A stretch of DNA of 64,000 bases from Copromyces sp. CBS 386.78 (taxonomy: Eukaryota > Ascomycota > Sordariomycetes > Sordariales > Sordariaceae): positions 62,001-126,000 of the forward strand of contig MU839166.1 in the NCBI GenBank assembly GCA_030685235.1, in the 5' to 3' direction. This document shows, in pieces, positions 1 through 12,800 of the stretch (the first letter of the stretch is position 1; each line of letters begins with the position of its first letter). The position numbers and the translations under genes were made by a program. The notes beneath the pieces are model-generated. The model was not told the origin of the DNA. It did no database searches and worked only from the letters and a program-made list of their open reading frames with translations.

Positions 1-939
1 AATACTTGTATCTACTTGAGTTAAAGCCTCGATGTCTTTGGCTGTTCAACGCAGGTGCTTTGTTGTCTCCTTTTTCCAGTTGAAGATCTGAACACAGAGC
101 GCAAGGTCGGATTGACATAGCTTCAAATTCAACTGAAGAGTAAAGAGGTCTCGAGCTACGGTAGGTATCAGTGTCACGGTTTTGAATACCTTCTTGTCAA
201 TTACAGATAATGGAAGATAACCAGCGTCCTAAGTCAAAGTCGCCGAGGCTATGTTTGAAGGGAACATGCGGATGGGTAAAGTGATACCAAGACCGACCAG
301 TACATTGGCAGAAAGAAAACAACAAGTAACTTCAAATTTTAGGTCTCCCCTGTGTGTGTGTCTGTCTATTAAACGCCAAATTCGCCGATTCCAATTAAGA
401 AAAAAAAAAAAACGAAAATATGCTTTGCTACTAAAGGTAGATTGATGATGCATGCCCCTGTAAGAAAACCATGGTTCCGAAAAATATCTCCCAATAACCT
501 AACCTGTGGCGACCAACCAAGGGGTATATATGCCCGAAGCAGCAGCCTGCTAATCCATTGCTCCGGTTTGTGGTTCCAAAACCAACAGTGCTGTGTTGTT
601 GCTGTCCGTTCCTCTTTCTGTCATTGTCGATTCTTTTTTACACCGAACCCGTTTTTTTGTCCTAGTTGGCTTTTTTTGCTGGCAAGTCAACTAACGAACG
701 AAACAGGTCTCAGTGGCGAGGAAAGGCCGCCGCCTAAGAAAAACACAGCTAAACCCTTCCCCACATGGAGGTATCGACAGCCGCGTGGGAGCGAGTTTGT
801 CCAGAAAGTAAAACAAACAACTTTAGTGATCCCGACGAGAAAAGAGGTGGCTGGTTCCGGTTGTGTTGGTGATGGAGGTGGTGGTGGTGGTGGTGGTCGC
901 GGTCGCGGTCGCGGTGGTAATAGTACTGATGCTCGTCGC
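1..939. other. Non-coding, downstream of RLP24
   Basis: I see no supportable gene here. The stretch lies 3' of the minus-strand RLP24 gene and presumably holds its 3' UTR. A GGTGGT/GGTCGC simple-repeat run occurs at about 870-915. The long plus-strand open frame over 442-1566 is antisense to RLP24. Confidence 0.5.
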
Positions 940-1693
940 TCAGTCGGTGTCCATCTCGTCATCGTCGTTAACGTCCTCGAAATCGTTCTCGTCGTCGTCG
1001 TCGTCATCCTCAACAACGCCTCCAGCAACGCGCTCCGAGATCTCTTCCACGCCGCCGTCTGTCCTGACGCGGAGCCTCTTGACCTCGCCGCCGAACGCCT
1101 TGGTCTTCTTGCTGGCCGCCTTCTTGGCCAGCTCCTCGCGCTCGAGCTCCTCGACGTCCTGGCCGGTTTCCTTGGCGAGCTCGGCCAGTCTCCTCTTCTC
1201 GGAGCCGCGCAGGCGGGGGAGGAGGTGCTCGTTCTCGGCGACGAGCTTGCGGGCGGCGGCGACCTCGCGGGCGCGCTTGCCGGCCAGGCGGCGCTTGTAG
1301 AAGATGCGCTCGCGGCGCTGGCGGATCTCCGAGATGCGCTCCATGGCCTTGACCGTCTTCTGGAAGAGCTCGCGGTCGTAGCGGACGGGCACGTTGCGGC
1401 GGGCGGCGAACTGCAGGGTGCTGTCGACCACCATCTCCTTGCCGGCGTTCTTGCGGTAGGCCTTGGTCCACTTGAGCTTGCGGGGGTTGCGCTTCATCTT
1501 GAAGTTCTTGTGGCATTTGGAGCGGCAGAAGCGGAAGGACTTGCCTGGACGTGGAAGACTGGTTAGCATTGGGACATTGATGGGGGGTGATGATGGGAAC
1601 TAAGGACAGGAACGTACCATCGTTACGCATAAAGGTAATGCCCTTGGAGGGCCAGGCCGGACGGCCGCAAAAGAAACAGGGATCGACACGCAT
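940..1693 (-). CDS. rlp24: Ribosome biogenesis protein RLP24 (L24e family)
   Basis: RLP24 is the pre-60S placeholder for ribosomal protein eL24; it is bound in the nucleolus and released in the cytoplasm by the AAA ATPase Drg1/Afg2. The gene has two exons, 1693-1618 and 1544-940, giving about 226 residues. The intron (1617-1545) starts GTACGT and ends CAG. The L24e zinc-binding N terminus is visible: CFFC at residues 6-9 and a second pair, FCRSKC, just after the splice, followed by the family-typical [14 protein letters not shown] and AGKEM. The middle (about 70-170) is basic and helical, and the tail is a run of Asp/Glu, as in yeast Rlp24. Length fits the family (about 200 in yeast). The ATG is chosen because it directly precedes the first CxxC. 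Family assignment is certain; the acidic tail length is lineage-specific. Confidence 0.94.
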
Positions 1694-3723
1694 CTTGACG
1701 GGTTATTGTGGTGGTTGGTGGTTGAGGTGAGGAAGAAGCAGCGAGCCGGGTGTGGGATGGGCTCGTTGTCTTTTTCGGGGGGGAAGCAAGTAACAAAAAG
1801 TCAACAACAGCGGAACGGTCCAGGGCGCCGCTTCTGAAAATTTCTGGATGTCGGTGTTGGAAAAAGAAGTGGGGCGGAGGGGACGCTTGGCTTATCTTAG
1901 CACTATTGTGTTATCAGTGGGTGAGGTTCGGGTTAGGGTTGGATGTGCGTTAGTCAAACAAATGTCAACCGGCAACTTGCCTCTAAGAGTTTCCTTGGCC
2001 CTTTTGCCGTTGATCATTAGATGGTCTCTGGTCAGCAATTTCCATTGTTCTGAAGTAAATGAGCATTTCTAGTCTCTTCAGACATCAATTTGTTTCCTGT
2101 CAAAACACTACAACTTCAATTCACACTCTCTTTAACTTCATTAGGAACCATGTTCAGTGCAAGACAACATTTGCTCTATTGTCAACTGCACCCTGCGGAC
2201 CTTGGCACACCTGGATGTGAACTGTCTGTCATGTTGCACAATGACCATCTGTAGTGTAGGCGAGGGCTGCTGAGAACCGGTCTCGAGCCCAATGATTGGG
2301 AAGGCCGCAATGAAACCTCAATGACGGCGTCCAAGAATAACCAAAACCTCTACAAAAAGAGAGATTTCCTTTGACATGTTGATCCCACTTTCCGTCTCTT
2401 CAAGTTCAAGTGCACTTCAGTCCTTCCTCTTCACTCACAGTTTGAGGTTGGCGTGTCGCAGCGTGCTTGATCGAGAGCCCCATCGGATCCACAGCGCTAA
2501 CTCAAAATTGCGGGGGTGAAATCCGGGGAAATCGTCAAAAGTGGAGTCTAATTCTCCCGAGGCTCCACCAGACTAGCTCCTGCCCTGCGACGGTAAGGGT
2601 CCCCGAATTGCTCTTTCCTCTTTTAAACAACAGAGATTCAACATGTCGATATCGCTTTCCTCAGTCATCTTCAACTCTCCAAGTATTTGGCGATTGGCTC
2701 AAATGTCATTCACGAACAATTATGTGCGACTCTTCCCCAAATCCACAAACGCAAACTCCCCTCCTCCCCCAGCCACAGCACACGTGCACCAGACCACTCC
2801 TCGCTCCGTGGTGCCATTCGATATCAAAAGAATCAGACGACAGGACTCATAGACGGGCTGCTGTGATACAAAAGTGACGTCCAGCCACAGGCCATGATTG
2901 GTGTTTGGATATTGACTGCCACTCCTACCCCGCTCAATTCTGGGTTACACCATGCCTCAGCCAGACGGTTCCATGTCTCGATATACCGTTGAACGGAGGA
3001 AGGAGTGGAAGAACTGCATGCGGAGGCGGGCGGTGGCTTCCTGTCTGGACCGTCCACTTTGCTGCAAGGCAAACCGGGGAGGGGAAGTGACACGACAGGA
3101 GGTCAAGGCTCGGGCATAAACCCCAAAGATGGCATCGAGTTAGGACACTGCGCAGGAAAAGGAGAGGGAACCACCGCCAGAGTTGCACAAGTCTAACAAG
3201 CAGTAACAATACCTGCTGCTTCCTGTTGTGGTTCCCATTTCTGCCACATAAAGGGGGCTCCCGTCCCTCCCACTCGATATATCTCTCTGCCTCTTCTCTT
3301 CTTGTGCCACCGAGAGAGAACACTCATCCTCTTTTCTCACATTTGTTCAGATACACGAGCACATCGCAGCCTATAACACTCGAAGCGTGCATCATCAACT
3401 GCCGATCAAGCAAAGAACACCAAACAACAAGTAGAGGTACGTCTATGATTCATTCCGTCCAGTCACGTCTTCGGTATCATCTCTAGATGACAAGACATCA
3501 TCTGTGGTCATCAAGAACTATCATCTCATCGAGACACCACGCTCTCCATCACTCGACCATCACTTCATGTCTCTCTATTACCTACTTCCCCTCTACCTCC
3601 CATCACTCTACCAACACTGCCCCGTCTTCCCTCGAAACCACATTCCGCCATCCCTCGACCACAACCCACTAACCCAACCACAGCATCTCCCCTCAACCAA
3701 AACCCCCAGAAACAAGCACCAAA
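1694..3723. other. Intergenic, divergent promoters
   Basis: This 2 kb lies between the divergently transcribed RLP24 and the 112-residue gene. I find no supportable coding region. A GAG|GTACGT donor at 3437 and CAG acceptors near 3684 would allow an intron in the 5' leader of the downstream gene; this is not proven. Confidence 0.4.
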
Positions 3724-4062
3724 ATGCCCGTCCGCATCCCCGCCGCCGGCATGACCGAGTACATCTGCTTCGGCGCCGCCGGAGTCGGAACCCTCGCCCC
3801 TCTTGCCATGGCCATCCCGGGCGCCGAAGAGCGCCTGGCCCGCCAGACCTCCAAGTGGGCGCCCAGATGGCAGCGCAACATCAGCTTCTTCAAGAACCCC
3901 CTCGAGCGCGGCGTGCAGCGCATCACACCCCCGGTTGCTCGCACGGTCCAGCGCGTCGAGCACAGATTGCACCTTGAGCAAGCGGCTATTGCTACTGGCA
4001 ATGGCGCTAGGAGGAGCATGAGAGGGGTGGAGAAGGCTGCGAGGCATTGGCATCTGGATTAA
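3724..4062 (+). CDS. Small conserved-looking hypothetical protein, 112 aa
   Basis: I do not recognise this family. The open frame is intronless with strongly coding-like, C-rich third positions, and the start has good context (CAAAATGCCC). It encodes 112 residues. A Gly/Ala/Pro-rich hydrophobic stretch near residues 13-32 could be a membrane segment or part of a mitochondrial targeting region. The rest is basic and rich in Arg, Gln and Ala, with predicted helical character. There is no Cys pattern and no signal peptide. A small inner-mitochondrial or membrane-associated protein would be a guess. The mRNA leader may be long, as neighbouring upstream DNA is T/C-rich from about 3430. Confidence 0.65.
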   Translation: MPVRIPAAGMTEYICFGAAGVGTLAPLAMAIPGAEERLARQTSKWAPRWQRNISFFKNPLERGVQRITPPVARTVQRVEHRLHLEQAAIATGNGARRSMRGVEKAARHWHLD

Positions 4063-7000
4063 ACAAAGCTCCCAGCGGTTCAATCTCAACGAAAGGACAT
4101 GATGGACAAGTACGGGAATACAGCATAGCTGGAGTTTGGAATGGCCGGTCGTTTTTGCACGGAAAGGTTAGGGTTTACAGATTATGGGTTACGGCTTAGG
4201 AATGGGACAGGACTGATGGAACGGCGAACCATGTCTTGATTTCCTTTACATGAATAATGACAAATAAGGATTGCTGCTGTTGGCTTGATCACGATGTCTT
4301 TTGCTCTAGGCGACGGCCAGCACCTTTTGTCAAAGGTAGCATCAGTAGTCTAGTGGAGCGTTGAGTAACCAACCTATACATACATACATGCTCGAGTCGC
4401 TCTCCGTTTCTACATATATATCTTAGGTCCCTCTGATCTAACAAAGCCATTCTCTTCCCGTGTTCCTAACCTTTCTGTCCCATAGACTTGGATATCATGT
4501 CTCGGCAGAAGAATCCCTTTACTCACCCCGGTCAGTGCCGGGGGTGTAGGTATGGATGGCCAAAGGAGACTATTTAAATCAAAGACTTGAATTCTGCGCC
4601 AGCTACCGAATCGTCAGAAACAACTTGGACAATGGCAGCATTATACACGAAACTGTAGTGTCCAAGCATTCCCATTTTCGATGGCGAATACTTTACAGAC
4701 ATATTGCCATCAAGTTGTCATATCATTTCCCACCCAATGAACCCACGCCCCACACGAAGCTAACGCATCTATCTCTACTAGAGCCGAGATACATCATCAT
4801 CAACAGCCCAACGAGAGACCGAACGAATACCATGTAGTGCCATCACACCAATGATATCGTTCTTATTAAACACTGCCTATTTGTGTCATGGGCTAGGCAT
4901 TAAAGTCATAGCCGTCCGTCGAGATGGGTGTCTGCCCAAGTATACCCACTGATTGCGGCAGGGAGAAGACGGTTCGCTGGATAGCCAGGTTTCAAAACTT
5001 TTACTTGGTACCACCTGTCTTTTTCCGATATCTCTATCGACCTCTCGTCGTGCTGTTGCGGAAGACGGGAACTTGTGTGTGTTTATACATAGCATATTCC
5101 GCGGAATGGCCATATAACTACCGGTGTGTAGGTAGGAGGGAAAGGGCTTAAAAGACAGTTACGAACATGGCTCTACACTACCTAGACGATATTGCTGTAC
5201 AGCTGATCCGGGCAAATATCTACGTAATACGTAACGAGAGGCTTCGCAAGAGCTATAATAATAAAAACCCAGCTGACTGTCATCCCCCCGGCCCGGCCCA
5301 TGAAATCGTGCAACAAGTCGACATGGGCTCTGTCGTCTTTTCACTTGCCTCTCACGCCATCCCGACAGCCTGTCGTCGCCTGTCCTGTCTCAAAATCATG
5401 TCACCTTTCCCATCGTAGGCCATGCGTGTTTGACGAAACCGTCTTCCTCCCCCGGTCCCCCACACAAAAAAAAAACCAACACCCGGATGTCGTGGACTTT
5501 CCCGGAGACTTGCCGGCAGTAGACCGATAGGGTCGGGGTAGTGGTACCGCTCAGCCGGTAAGAAGCGGAGACAAAGGCGGACCGATAGCCGCCGACTGCC
5601 GCCGGTCGGGAGTCCGGGGTTGAATGCCTCTGGGCGGATGTAGGTACCTTTGTGTAGAGCAGTAACAGCGCTATAACAACGGGGACCTTTTTAGGCTTTT
5701 TGGGGGTTTGACGATTACAACAACACCCTTTGGAGATAGTCGTGCATATCGCGACATTAGACGCTATGGATGGATGATTCGAAAAGATTGGGAGATGTCA
5801 GAGCATGCCTGATCCACGGACGGCCCGCTTCCGAAAGGGAACTCGTTGGGTTTAGTGGTTGTGGATGTCGTGCATGACTTCCATACTTTAAGACCTCGAA
5901 ACTAGGTACGGTACGGATGCTGCAACAGAAGGACTGTCAACAGAAGAGACATGTTCCGCGTAGCCAATACTCAACTTGAGCATCACCATCATGATCTTCA
6001 GAGTTCAGGGTCCCGGTGGATTCAGGGGTAAACCGACTCCACCTTGTATTCCGCTGTCAAAAAGCGAAGACGGAATTGCCGTCTTTGTCCACTTCAGTTG
6101 AAGCCATTGAGAAGCAGATTGAAGAATCGGTGATACCGTAAGATGAGAGCATAACCACTTCCAGCCCAAACACAGATTTTACCAGGGTTCAGGAGTACGC
6201 GGAGATTTCTCTTGTTGGTGTGTTCAGTCCGATGGCATGGCCAGGTTGGCACTGATCGGAGCCGGGATGCTGTTAATCACTTCCATACTTCTTAACACCA
6301 TCTCGCACAAACTAGGCGAGAATCTGTTAGCCGCTGCATCTGTCGGTAACAGTCGCCTAACAACCCCCCGTGAACGCCAACCCCCGTTGATTGGACTGTG
6401 TCTCTGCCCTGCCCATCTCGTCACCAAAGGCTTTTGCGTCATAGGCCAGCGATCAAATAACCGAGTCGAGTTACGACTGGCAAGCCTGGAAAGGCGGATG
6501 GGCGGATGGGCGGACAGGGAGGACACGCGAGAAAGCGACTGCCTTGGAGTAATAAGCGAGAGGCGATGGCATCAAGTTGAAGTTGAAGTACGGACGGTGA
6601 TGGACATTTCATCCGCGGACTCGATATGAATGCCAAGTGACGGTAATTGCGAACGACGGACACTTTTTGATTCTCAAAAGTTTCAACCAACAAGACAACA
6701 CCGCTGGACCTGGAAAGAAAAAGGCTGAGTGGTGAGGGAGGCATAATAATGGGACACAATAGCGCCCTTGGCAAATTCGCATTCGTAGTGCATGCCGATT
6801 GATCCGGGTCAGTTGGCGCCGCCGCTTCGTTTGTTTTGCGCGAACGAGGTGTCGCAACTGGCGTAGTGTAAAATCCGGATTCCGTCGCGAACCCGTCGGT
6901 CTGGTGTTCACAAACTAAAAAAAAAAGGTCTTGGTTTTTGGGCATCATTGTCATTGGTGGTGTCACTTTTGAAATTCCCACACTCTGGTTGCCTGCCATC

Positions 7001-7304
7001 GGACTCGTCCAACTGCCCACTCACTGCAAACTGCACCTTTGTTGGCTGCACAGAAGGAACCAAGCACACAAACACTTTGCCGCCATCCACATCGCACTTG
7101 ATCCGCTCATTCAGCTGCTGCAACCTCACATCCGCCAGCCGCAACAAGACCCCTTTTTTGCTGTCTGTCGGCACCATCTTCAATTCGTATTTTCAATTGC
7201 ATTTGCCTTTTTCCCTTTTGGCTTTCTTTTTCTGTCGCGATATACTACCTCTAGAGTCTTTACATACGCTGCTCTCCGTACATACAAAATCAAAATCAAT
7301 AATC
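4063..7304. other. Intergenic, no gene supported
   Basis: These 3.2 kb hold only short open frames with no family signature. A 130-codon ATG frame at 6237-6629 begins with a hydrophobic stretch, but the remainder does not look coding. The segment from about 6900 includes the KEI1 promoter and 5' leader. Confidence 0.4.
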
Positions 7305-8230
7305 ATGTCGCGAGGTCTACTACCACGACTTCGGTTTCCCCGGCCGAGGGTAAGTCTTTCGCATCTCCATTCCCAGCGCCTCTCCTTCTTGCGCAAAACC
7401 CGCGACAGCGTCACTAACCTCTGCGTCAAAAACAGACCTTCCTCGGTTTCATGTCCCTCCAAACCGGCACCGAGCTAATCGCGCTCTCGCTCGTCTTCAA
7501 CCGCATCACCGGCATCTACGGCTTCCTGGCCTTGTTCACCGGCTTCCCGCTTTCCTTTTTACAAATCAGTCTCTACCTCTTGTCGCTCCTGGTCGTCGGT
7601 GCTTTGGCGTACCTGATCCCGCACATCCGCCAACAATCGCCTTTCCAATGTCTCGCGCTCGCTTTCCTCTACGCAATCGACACCGTCCTCAACTTCGCCT
7701 ACGTCACCTTCTTCGCCACGACCTGGTACTTCAACCAGTTCCACGACCCGCAGGGCCCGGCAAGCAAGGGCGACATTCCCGAGAGCGCGAGCCCGTCGAA
7801 CGGCGAGGGGTACGAGCATGATGATGCGCAGAAGAATCAGCTTCACAAGGCGGTGGGCGTGCACGAGTCCGCGGCGAGCATGTGTCTTGTTGTCCTGTTC
7901 ACGCTCATCAGGATCTACCTTGCGCTGGTGGTCTGCGCGTATGCTAGGGCCGTGGTGCAGAGATATGTGGATATGAACAGCGGGTGGGCTGGTGGCCCCC
8001 TTGGTTCGGGCGAGGTGGAAGATGATAATGGCAAGGAGGAGGGACACGCGCCGGATCCGTTTGTGGAGGGCGCGCCGCTGGGTGAAGGATGGCAGGGCAA
8101 GATGGGCCGCGTCATGGTCGGCTTTGGGAGGGGGTATTGGCTTGGAGGGAGGAAGGAGGATGAGGAGTGGGCGAGGGAGATTGGTGGGAGGTTGAGGGGT
8201 GGTGCTAGTGGGAGATACTCTAGGGTATAA
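7305..8230 (+). CDS. kei1: Inositol phosphorylceramide synthase regulatory subunit Kei1
   Basis: Kei1 is the partner of Aur1 in inositol phosphorylceramide synthase, the Golgi enzyme that transfers inositol phosphate from phosphatidylinositol to ceramide. There are two exons: 7305-7349 (15 codons) and 7436-8230, about 279 residues in all. The intron has GTAAGT and ACAG ends. The family-typical start of the membrane domain, TFLGFMSLQTGTEL, follows the splice, then GIYGFLALFTG, which closely resembles the yeast pattern. Four hydrophobic segments are visible at roughly residues 22-52, 58-78, 86-110 and 150-180. An acidic loop lies between the third and fourth, and the C-terminal cytosolic tail is Gly/Glu-rich. 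The family is also known as DUF1753. The tail is longer than in yeast (221 aa). Confidence 0.92.
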
Positions 8231-9884
8231 GGTTTTGTTTTGAACTTTCTTTGCTCAAGGACGCCGAGTTACCGAGGAACTCGAGGTCCCAAGCTGGCTT
8301 TGGACACAGCGAGCAATCATCCAGCATACGACACAGCATGCATGGCATAGACGAGGTGTTGGCCGCGAGAGCGAAGAGAACCACCCTCACGGCGCGTTGC
8401 TTTTATGGAGACAAGAGGAGGGAATCCGTTTTCGCTTGAGCGGCTCCTTGTACATGGAGACATACATTTTGGATTTTGTTTCTACTTGCATCGCATCTGT
8501 ACAACTGAGCACCATATCCATGATTTTATCATGTACCTTTTCCAAGGAGGATAACGGCGCAAAGTCATGTCATTTGGGTTGGCGGTTGGGTTGAAGTTGG
8601 CTATAGATGATCAGCACCATCAGCACCACCAGCAAGGAGAGATATTGGACGACGTAATGATAATAATGGAAGGGTCATTTTGGACATATCATAACTACCT
8701 AGGCTCAGACACATATTGTATGTACTTGATAAGACGAGACGGAAGGGAAGTAAGTAATGACGGCGTAGTCCAAAGGCTATATATCTATGTCTGTTGTGTG
8801 TCTCCCTTTGAATATGCGCAGGGCTTAGCCTTGTAATTGCTGCCCCCTCCCTTCTTGGACATGCCTTGGAGTCTTGACATGCCCACCTCCCCCCATCTTG
8901 TTGACCCGGTTATTTCAGCAACTGGTAATAACGTGCAAAAATCCCATTATTTCGGAATCAATCGATCCCTACCTGTCAAAGATGGTTTCCGTGATGCCCA
9001 TGTGTCGGCCTCTACACCCGGGAATAGAGTCATCGTCCCATGTCCAGACTAGACCTGAGACCATGTGGATAACAAAGATGGGACGGGAAGCTGTTTACCC
9101 GGAACCCCTGATTATCGAACGAACAGACACCGGATGGTCATCTCTGCTTTCTTCCCAACGGTTTGGTTTCTCTTGGTCTTGGGGGTCTCTCTGCGAGTCA
9201 CCCCGCGGGCACGCACCCCGTGGCGAGGTCGGGAGCAGGTATTGTTAGTGCGGTACCTCTGGATACCGGCGGCATTGCGGATCGGTCACGCAAAGGCGAG
9301 TTGAAAATTCAGACCATGTCATTCGCCAGAGTCGGCAGCAACTTGGTGAGGGTAAGATTTATACAAAGGACCGGCCAAAGTGGGTGCGCTCACGACTTCG
9401 AATCAAGCTAGGCCGATCACGCAATCGCTCCAGACTAGCAGCGCAGCCATTCATGTGCCGGCATCACCACAAGTGGACTGCGGGGCCCGGGCGCCGATGT
9501 AGGCACTGTAGGGGACCGTTTACAAAGCTAGCTGTTGCTTGTTAGTGAGTTATAGCAGCATTACATAAGTGCCATCCTCCACGCCTGGGTGTTGTCCCGC
9601 TCCCCGCCAATTGCGACATCCAAACTTTTTTGAGACTTTCGTGTTCCATAAAGTTGGGGGTTTCTCTCTTTCTCGGAGAAAAAAAGGAAAAAAAAAAGGA
9701 GTGAGAGAGAGAGAGAGAGAAAAGTGTGAATCACTGATACATTTTATCTATCCATCCATCCATCCATACCTATCAGTCATACCACTTGTTCCTCTTTTTC
9801 TTGTGGTTGCTTGTTTCCTGCTTTTTTCCTTCCTTTTTTTTCTTTTCTCCCTCCCCCAGACTCCAGCCATCACCAGACTCGACC
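8231..9884. other. Intergenic, sulfite reductase promoter side
   Basis: No gene is supported. A GA microsatellite lies at about 9704-9722 and an (ATCC) run at about 9750-9768, both inside the probable leader of the downstream sulfite reductase gene. I did not find a clear copy of the CYS-3 type palindrome. Confidence 0.4.
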
Positions 9885-12800
9885 ATGGCTTCCACACAAC
9901 AAATCAAGACGCCCCAAGAGGCTGGTGAGTGATGATTGCTTCCCTTGTCCCTCCTGTTCCCGAGTTCCTCTCCCAGGCCGGCAGAGATGCTGTTCCCCGC
10001 GATTTCCCCTCCAGCTCCCAGCTCAGCACTGTAATTCGGTCCAACGAGAGCGCACGGCAATGAATGCCCCCGCTACATCCGTGCTTCATAAGTGCGCAAC
10101 TGGAATGTCTCAACACCATAAAAGATATCACGAGATTTGGCAAAACAAACAATGGGGGCAAAACTGGAATTGAAACCACCGCAAGAACACAATGACTAAT
10201 ATGTGACGCAAAACACAGTCGCCAGGATCGCATACTTGGCCTCCGATGTCGTCGTCTCGGTGCAGCCCTCGCTTGCTGCCGAGTCCGACTTCTCGGCCAC
10301 TCTCAAGAGCCTCGCCTCTTCGAGGACACAAAGCCTCGTCTCCAAGGCCTCCGATGCCGTCACCGAGATCCTTCCCGTCAGACACAACAACGACCCTCTT
10401 CTCTCAGTATTCACACCCATCCGCTCCGGCCGCCTGGTCTCGGTAACAACCACCTCCGAGATCCTCCTCCCCAGCATCGCCCACCTTTACAAGCTCGCCC
10501 AGCTACCAGTCGTCCTCCACGTTGCTCTGGGCCCCAAGAGCCTCCCAGACTACACCGCCATCACCTCGATAAGGAATTCCGGCTGGACTTTCCTGCAGTC
10601 CAACTCTCTCCAGGAGGCTCAGGATTTGGCCCTCACCGCGCACGCTCTCGCCGTCCACTCGGGCAAGGGTGTTATTCACTTTTTCGACCCCAGCTCCAGC
10701 GCTTCCGAGCAGCCCATTGCCGCTGAGGACATCAACCTTGTTCAGGAGATTCTCAACCTCGACAATGTCCGCCGCTTCCAGTCCGCCAACATCTCGGGCT
10801 CTTCCATCTACGCCAACGACGGCCGCGTAGCCGTTGCCCCTGAGCAGTCCGAGCCTGTGGCCGCCAGCCAGACTGTCCTTGACGCCCGCGAAGTCGAGGC
10901 CGCTACTGCTGCCGCCACTGATTCCCTTGCCCCCGCCCAGGACGGCGCCGATGAGTCCACCCAGACCAGCCAGCTGCAGAGCGAGGCCAGCGAGGCCAGC
11001 AGCAGAGCGACCCCCAGCGCTTCCGTCGCCACCACCATCGAGGCGCAAGCCCCCCTTGTCACCTCGGAGCACATCTACAAGTACGTCACTTCGATCTGGG
11101 CCAAGCTCAACGAGCTCGCCGGCAGGCAATACAACGCTTTCGAGTACTCTGGTCCTTCCAACGCCGAGAATGCCCTCTTTGTTTTCGGCTCCGGCTCTCC
11201 TCTCTTCGCCCAGGCCATTGCCCAGGCTCAGTCCGACGACAGCTTCGCCAAGGCCGGTGTTCTGACTGCCCGTCTCTACCGCCCCTGGTTGGGCGCCAAG
11301 CTCCTCGAGGCCATCCCCAAGTCCGTCAAGCGCGTAGCTGTCCTTGAGCAGGTCTCGAGGAAGACTACCAAGTGGGGTCCTCTCCTGATCGACGTCCTTA
11401 CCTCGGTCAAGAGCGGCCCTGGCGGTGTCGAGACCATTGTTGGTCACCAGCTCGGTTACATCTCTCAGGAGACTGTTGTCCAGGCCCTCCGCGGCATCTT
11501 CCAGAACCTCACCTCGGAGAAGCCCGTTCAGAACCTCGAGGTTGGTGAGCGCGAGGCCCCCAAGGAGGCTTCCGAGTACGGTCTTGAGAAGCCCAAGCTC
11601 GAGACTGCCTACACCAAGATCCTCGACCAGCTCTTCGGTGAGCGCGCCTACATGGCCAACTCGATCGAAAAGGACGATGCCGGCGTTTCCAGCACCATTT
11701 CCGCCACCCCCGAGTACGGTTTCGGTGCTCTCCTCGCCCGCAAGGAGCGCAAGCAGAAGTTCGTCTCCGAGGTCAAGGAGGCTGCCAGCAACGGCCAGTT
11801 CTCTTCTGATGCTCCCAAGCAGGCCCTCGCCAAGTGGGTTGCCAACGCTGAGGACGCCAAGAAGGTTGACGAGGTTGCCTCCGAGGCTGTTTCCAAGCTC
11901 TCCGAGGACGGCTCGGACCTCTCCAAGTCCCTCCTTGAGTACAAGCAGTTCTTCCGCAAGCAGTCCCTATGGCTCGTTGGCTCCGATGCCTGGTCCTACG
12001 ATCTCGGCAACTCTGGTGTGCACCACGTCCTTGCTTCCGGCGAGAACGTTAACCTGCTCATCATCGACTCCACCCCCTACTCTGAGCGCGCCGCTGCCGA
12101 TGCCAACCGCCGCAAGAAGGACATTGGTCTCTATGCCATGAACTTTGGTAACGCCTACGTTGCCTCCACTGCTGTCTACAGCTCCTACACTCAGGTCCTC
12201 CAGGCTATGGATGAGGCTGACAAGTTCAACGGTCCTTCCGTTGTCCTTGCCTACCTCCCCTACTTCGGCGAGCACGACTCTCCTCTCACCGTCCTCCAGG
12301 AGACCAAGAAGGCTGTCGATATCGGCTACTGGCCCCTTTACCGCTGGAACCCCGAGAACGAGAAGAAGGGCGAGTCCAACTTCTCTCTCGACTCGGAGCG
12401 CATCAAGAAGGAGCTCAAGGAGTTCCTCGACCGTGACAACCACCTTACTCAGCTCATGAAGAAGGAGCCCTCGTTCGGCGCTGTTCTGTCCGAGGACTTT
12501 GGCACCGAGATCCGTGCCCAGCAGAAGCGCAAGGCCAAGGATGCTTACAACCAGTTGCTGGAAGGCCTGTTTGGTGCGCCCCTTACCATCCTCTACGCTT
12601 CCGACAACGGCAACGCCATCTCCCTCTCCAAGCGCCTCGGTAACCGTGGCCGTGCCCGTGGTCTCAAGACTACTGTCATGTCCATGGAGGACTATCCCGT
12701 CGAGGACCTTGCCGCTGAGGAGAACATTGTCTTCATCACCTCCACCGCCGGTCAGGGTGAGTTCCCCCAGAACGGTCTCAACTTCTGGCACGCCGTCAAG

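Noticed and set aside
442..1566. 374-codon plus frame over RLP24
   Set aside because: Antisense of RLP24 exon 2, repetitive Leu/Ala-rich product.
6237..6629. 130-codon frame with hydrophobic start
   Set aside because: No family signature, no coding-like third-position bias, and lies in a long promoter-type region.
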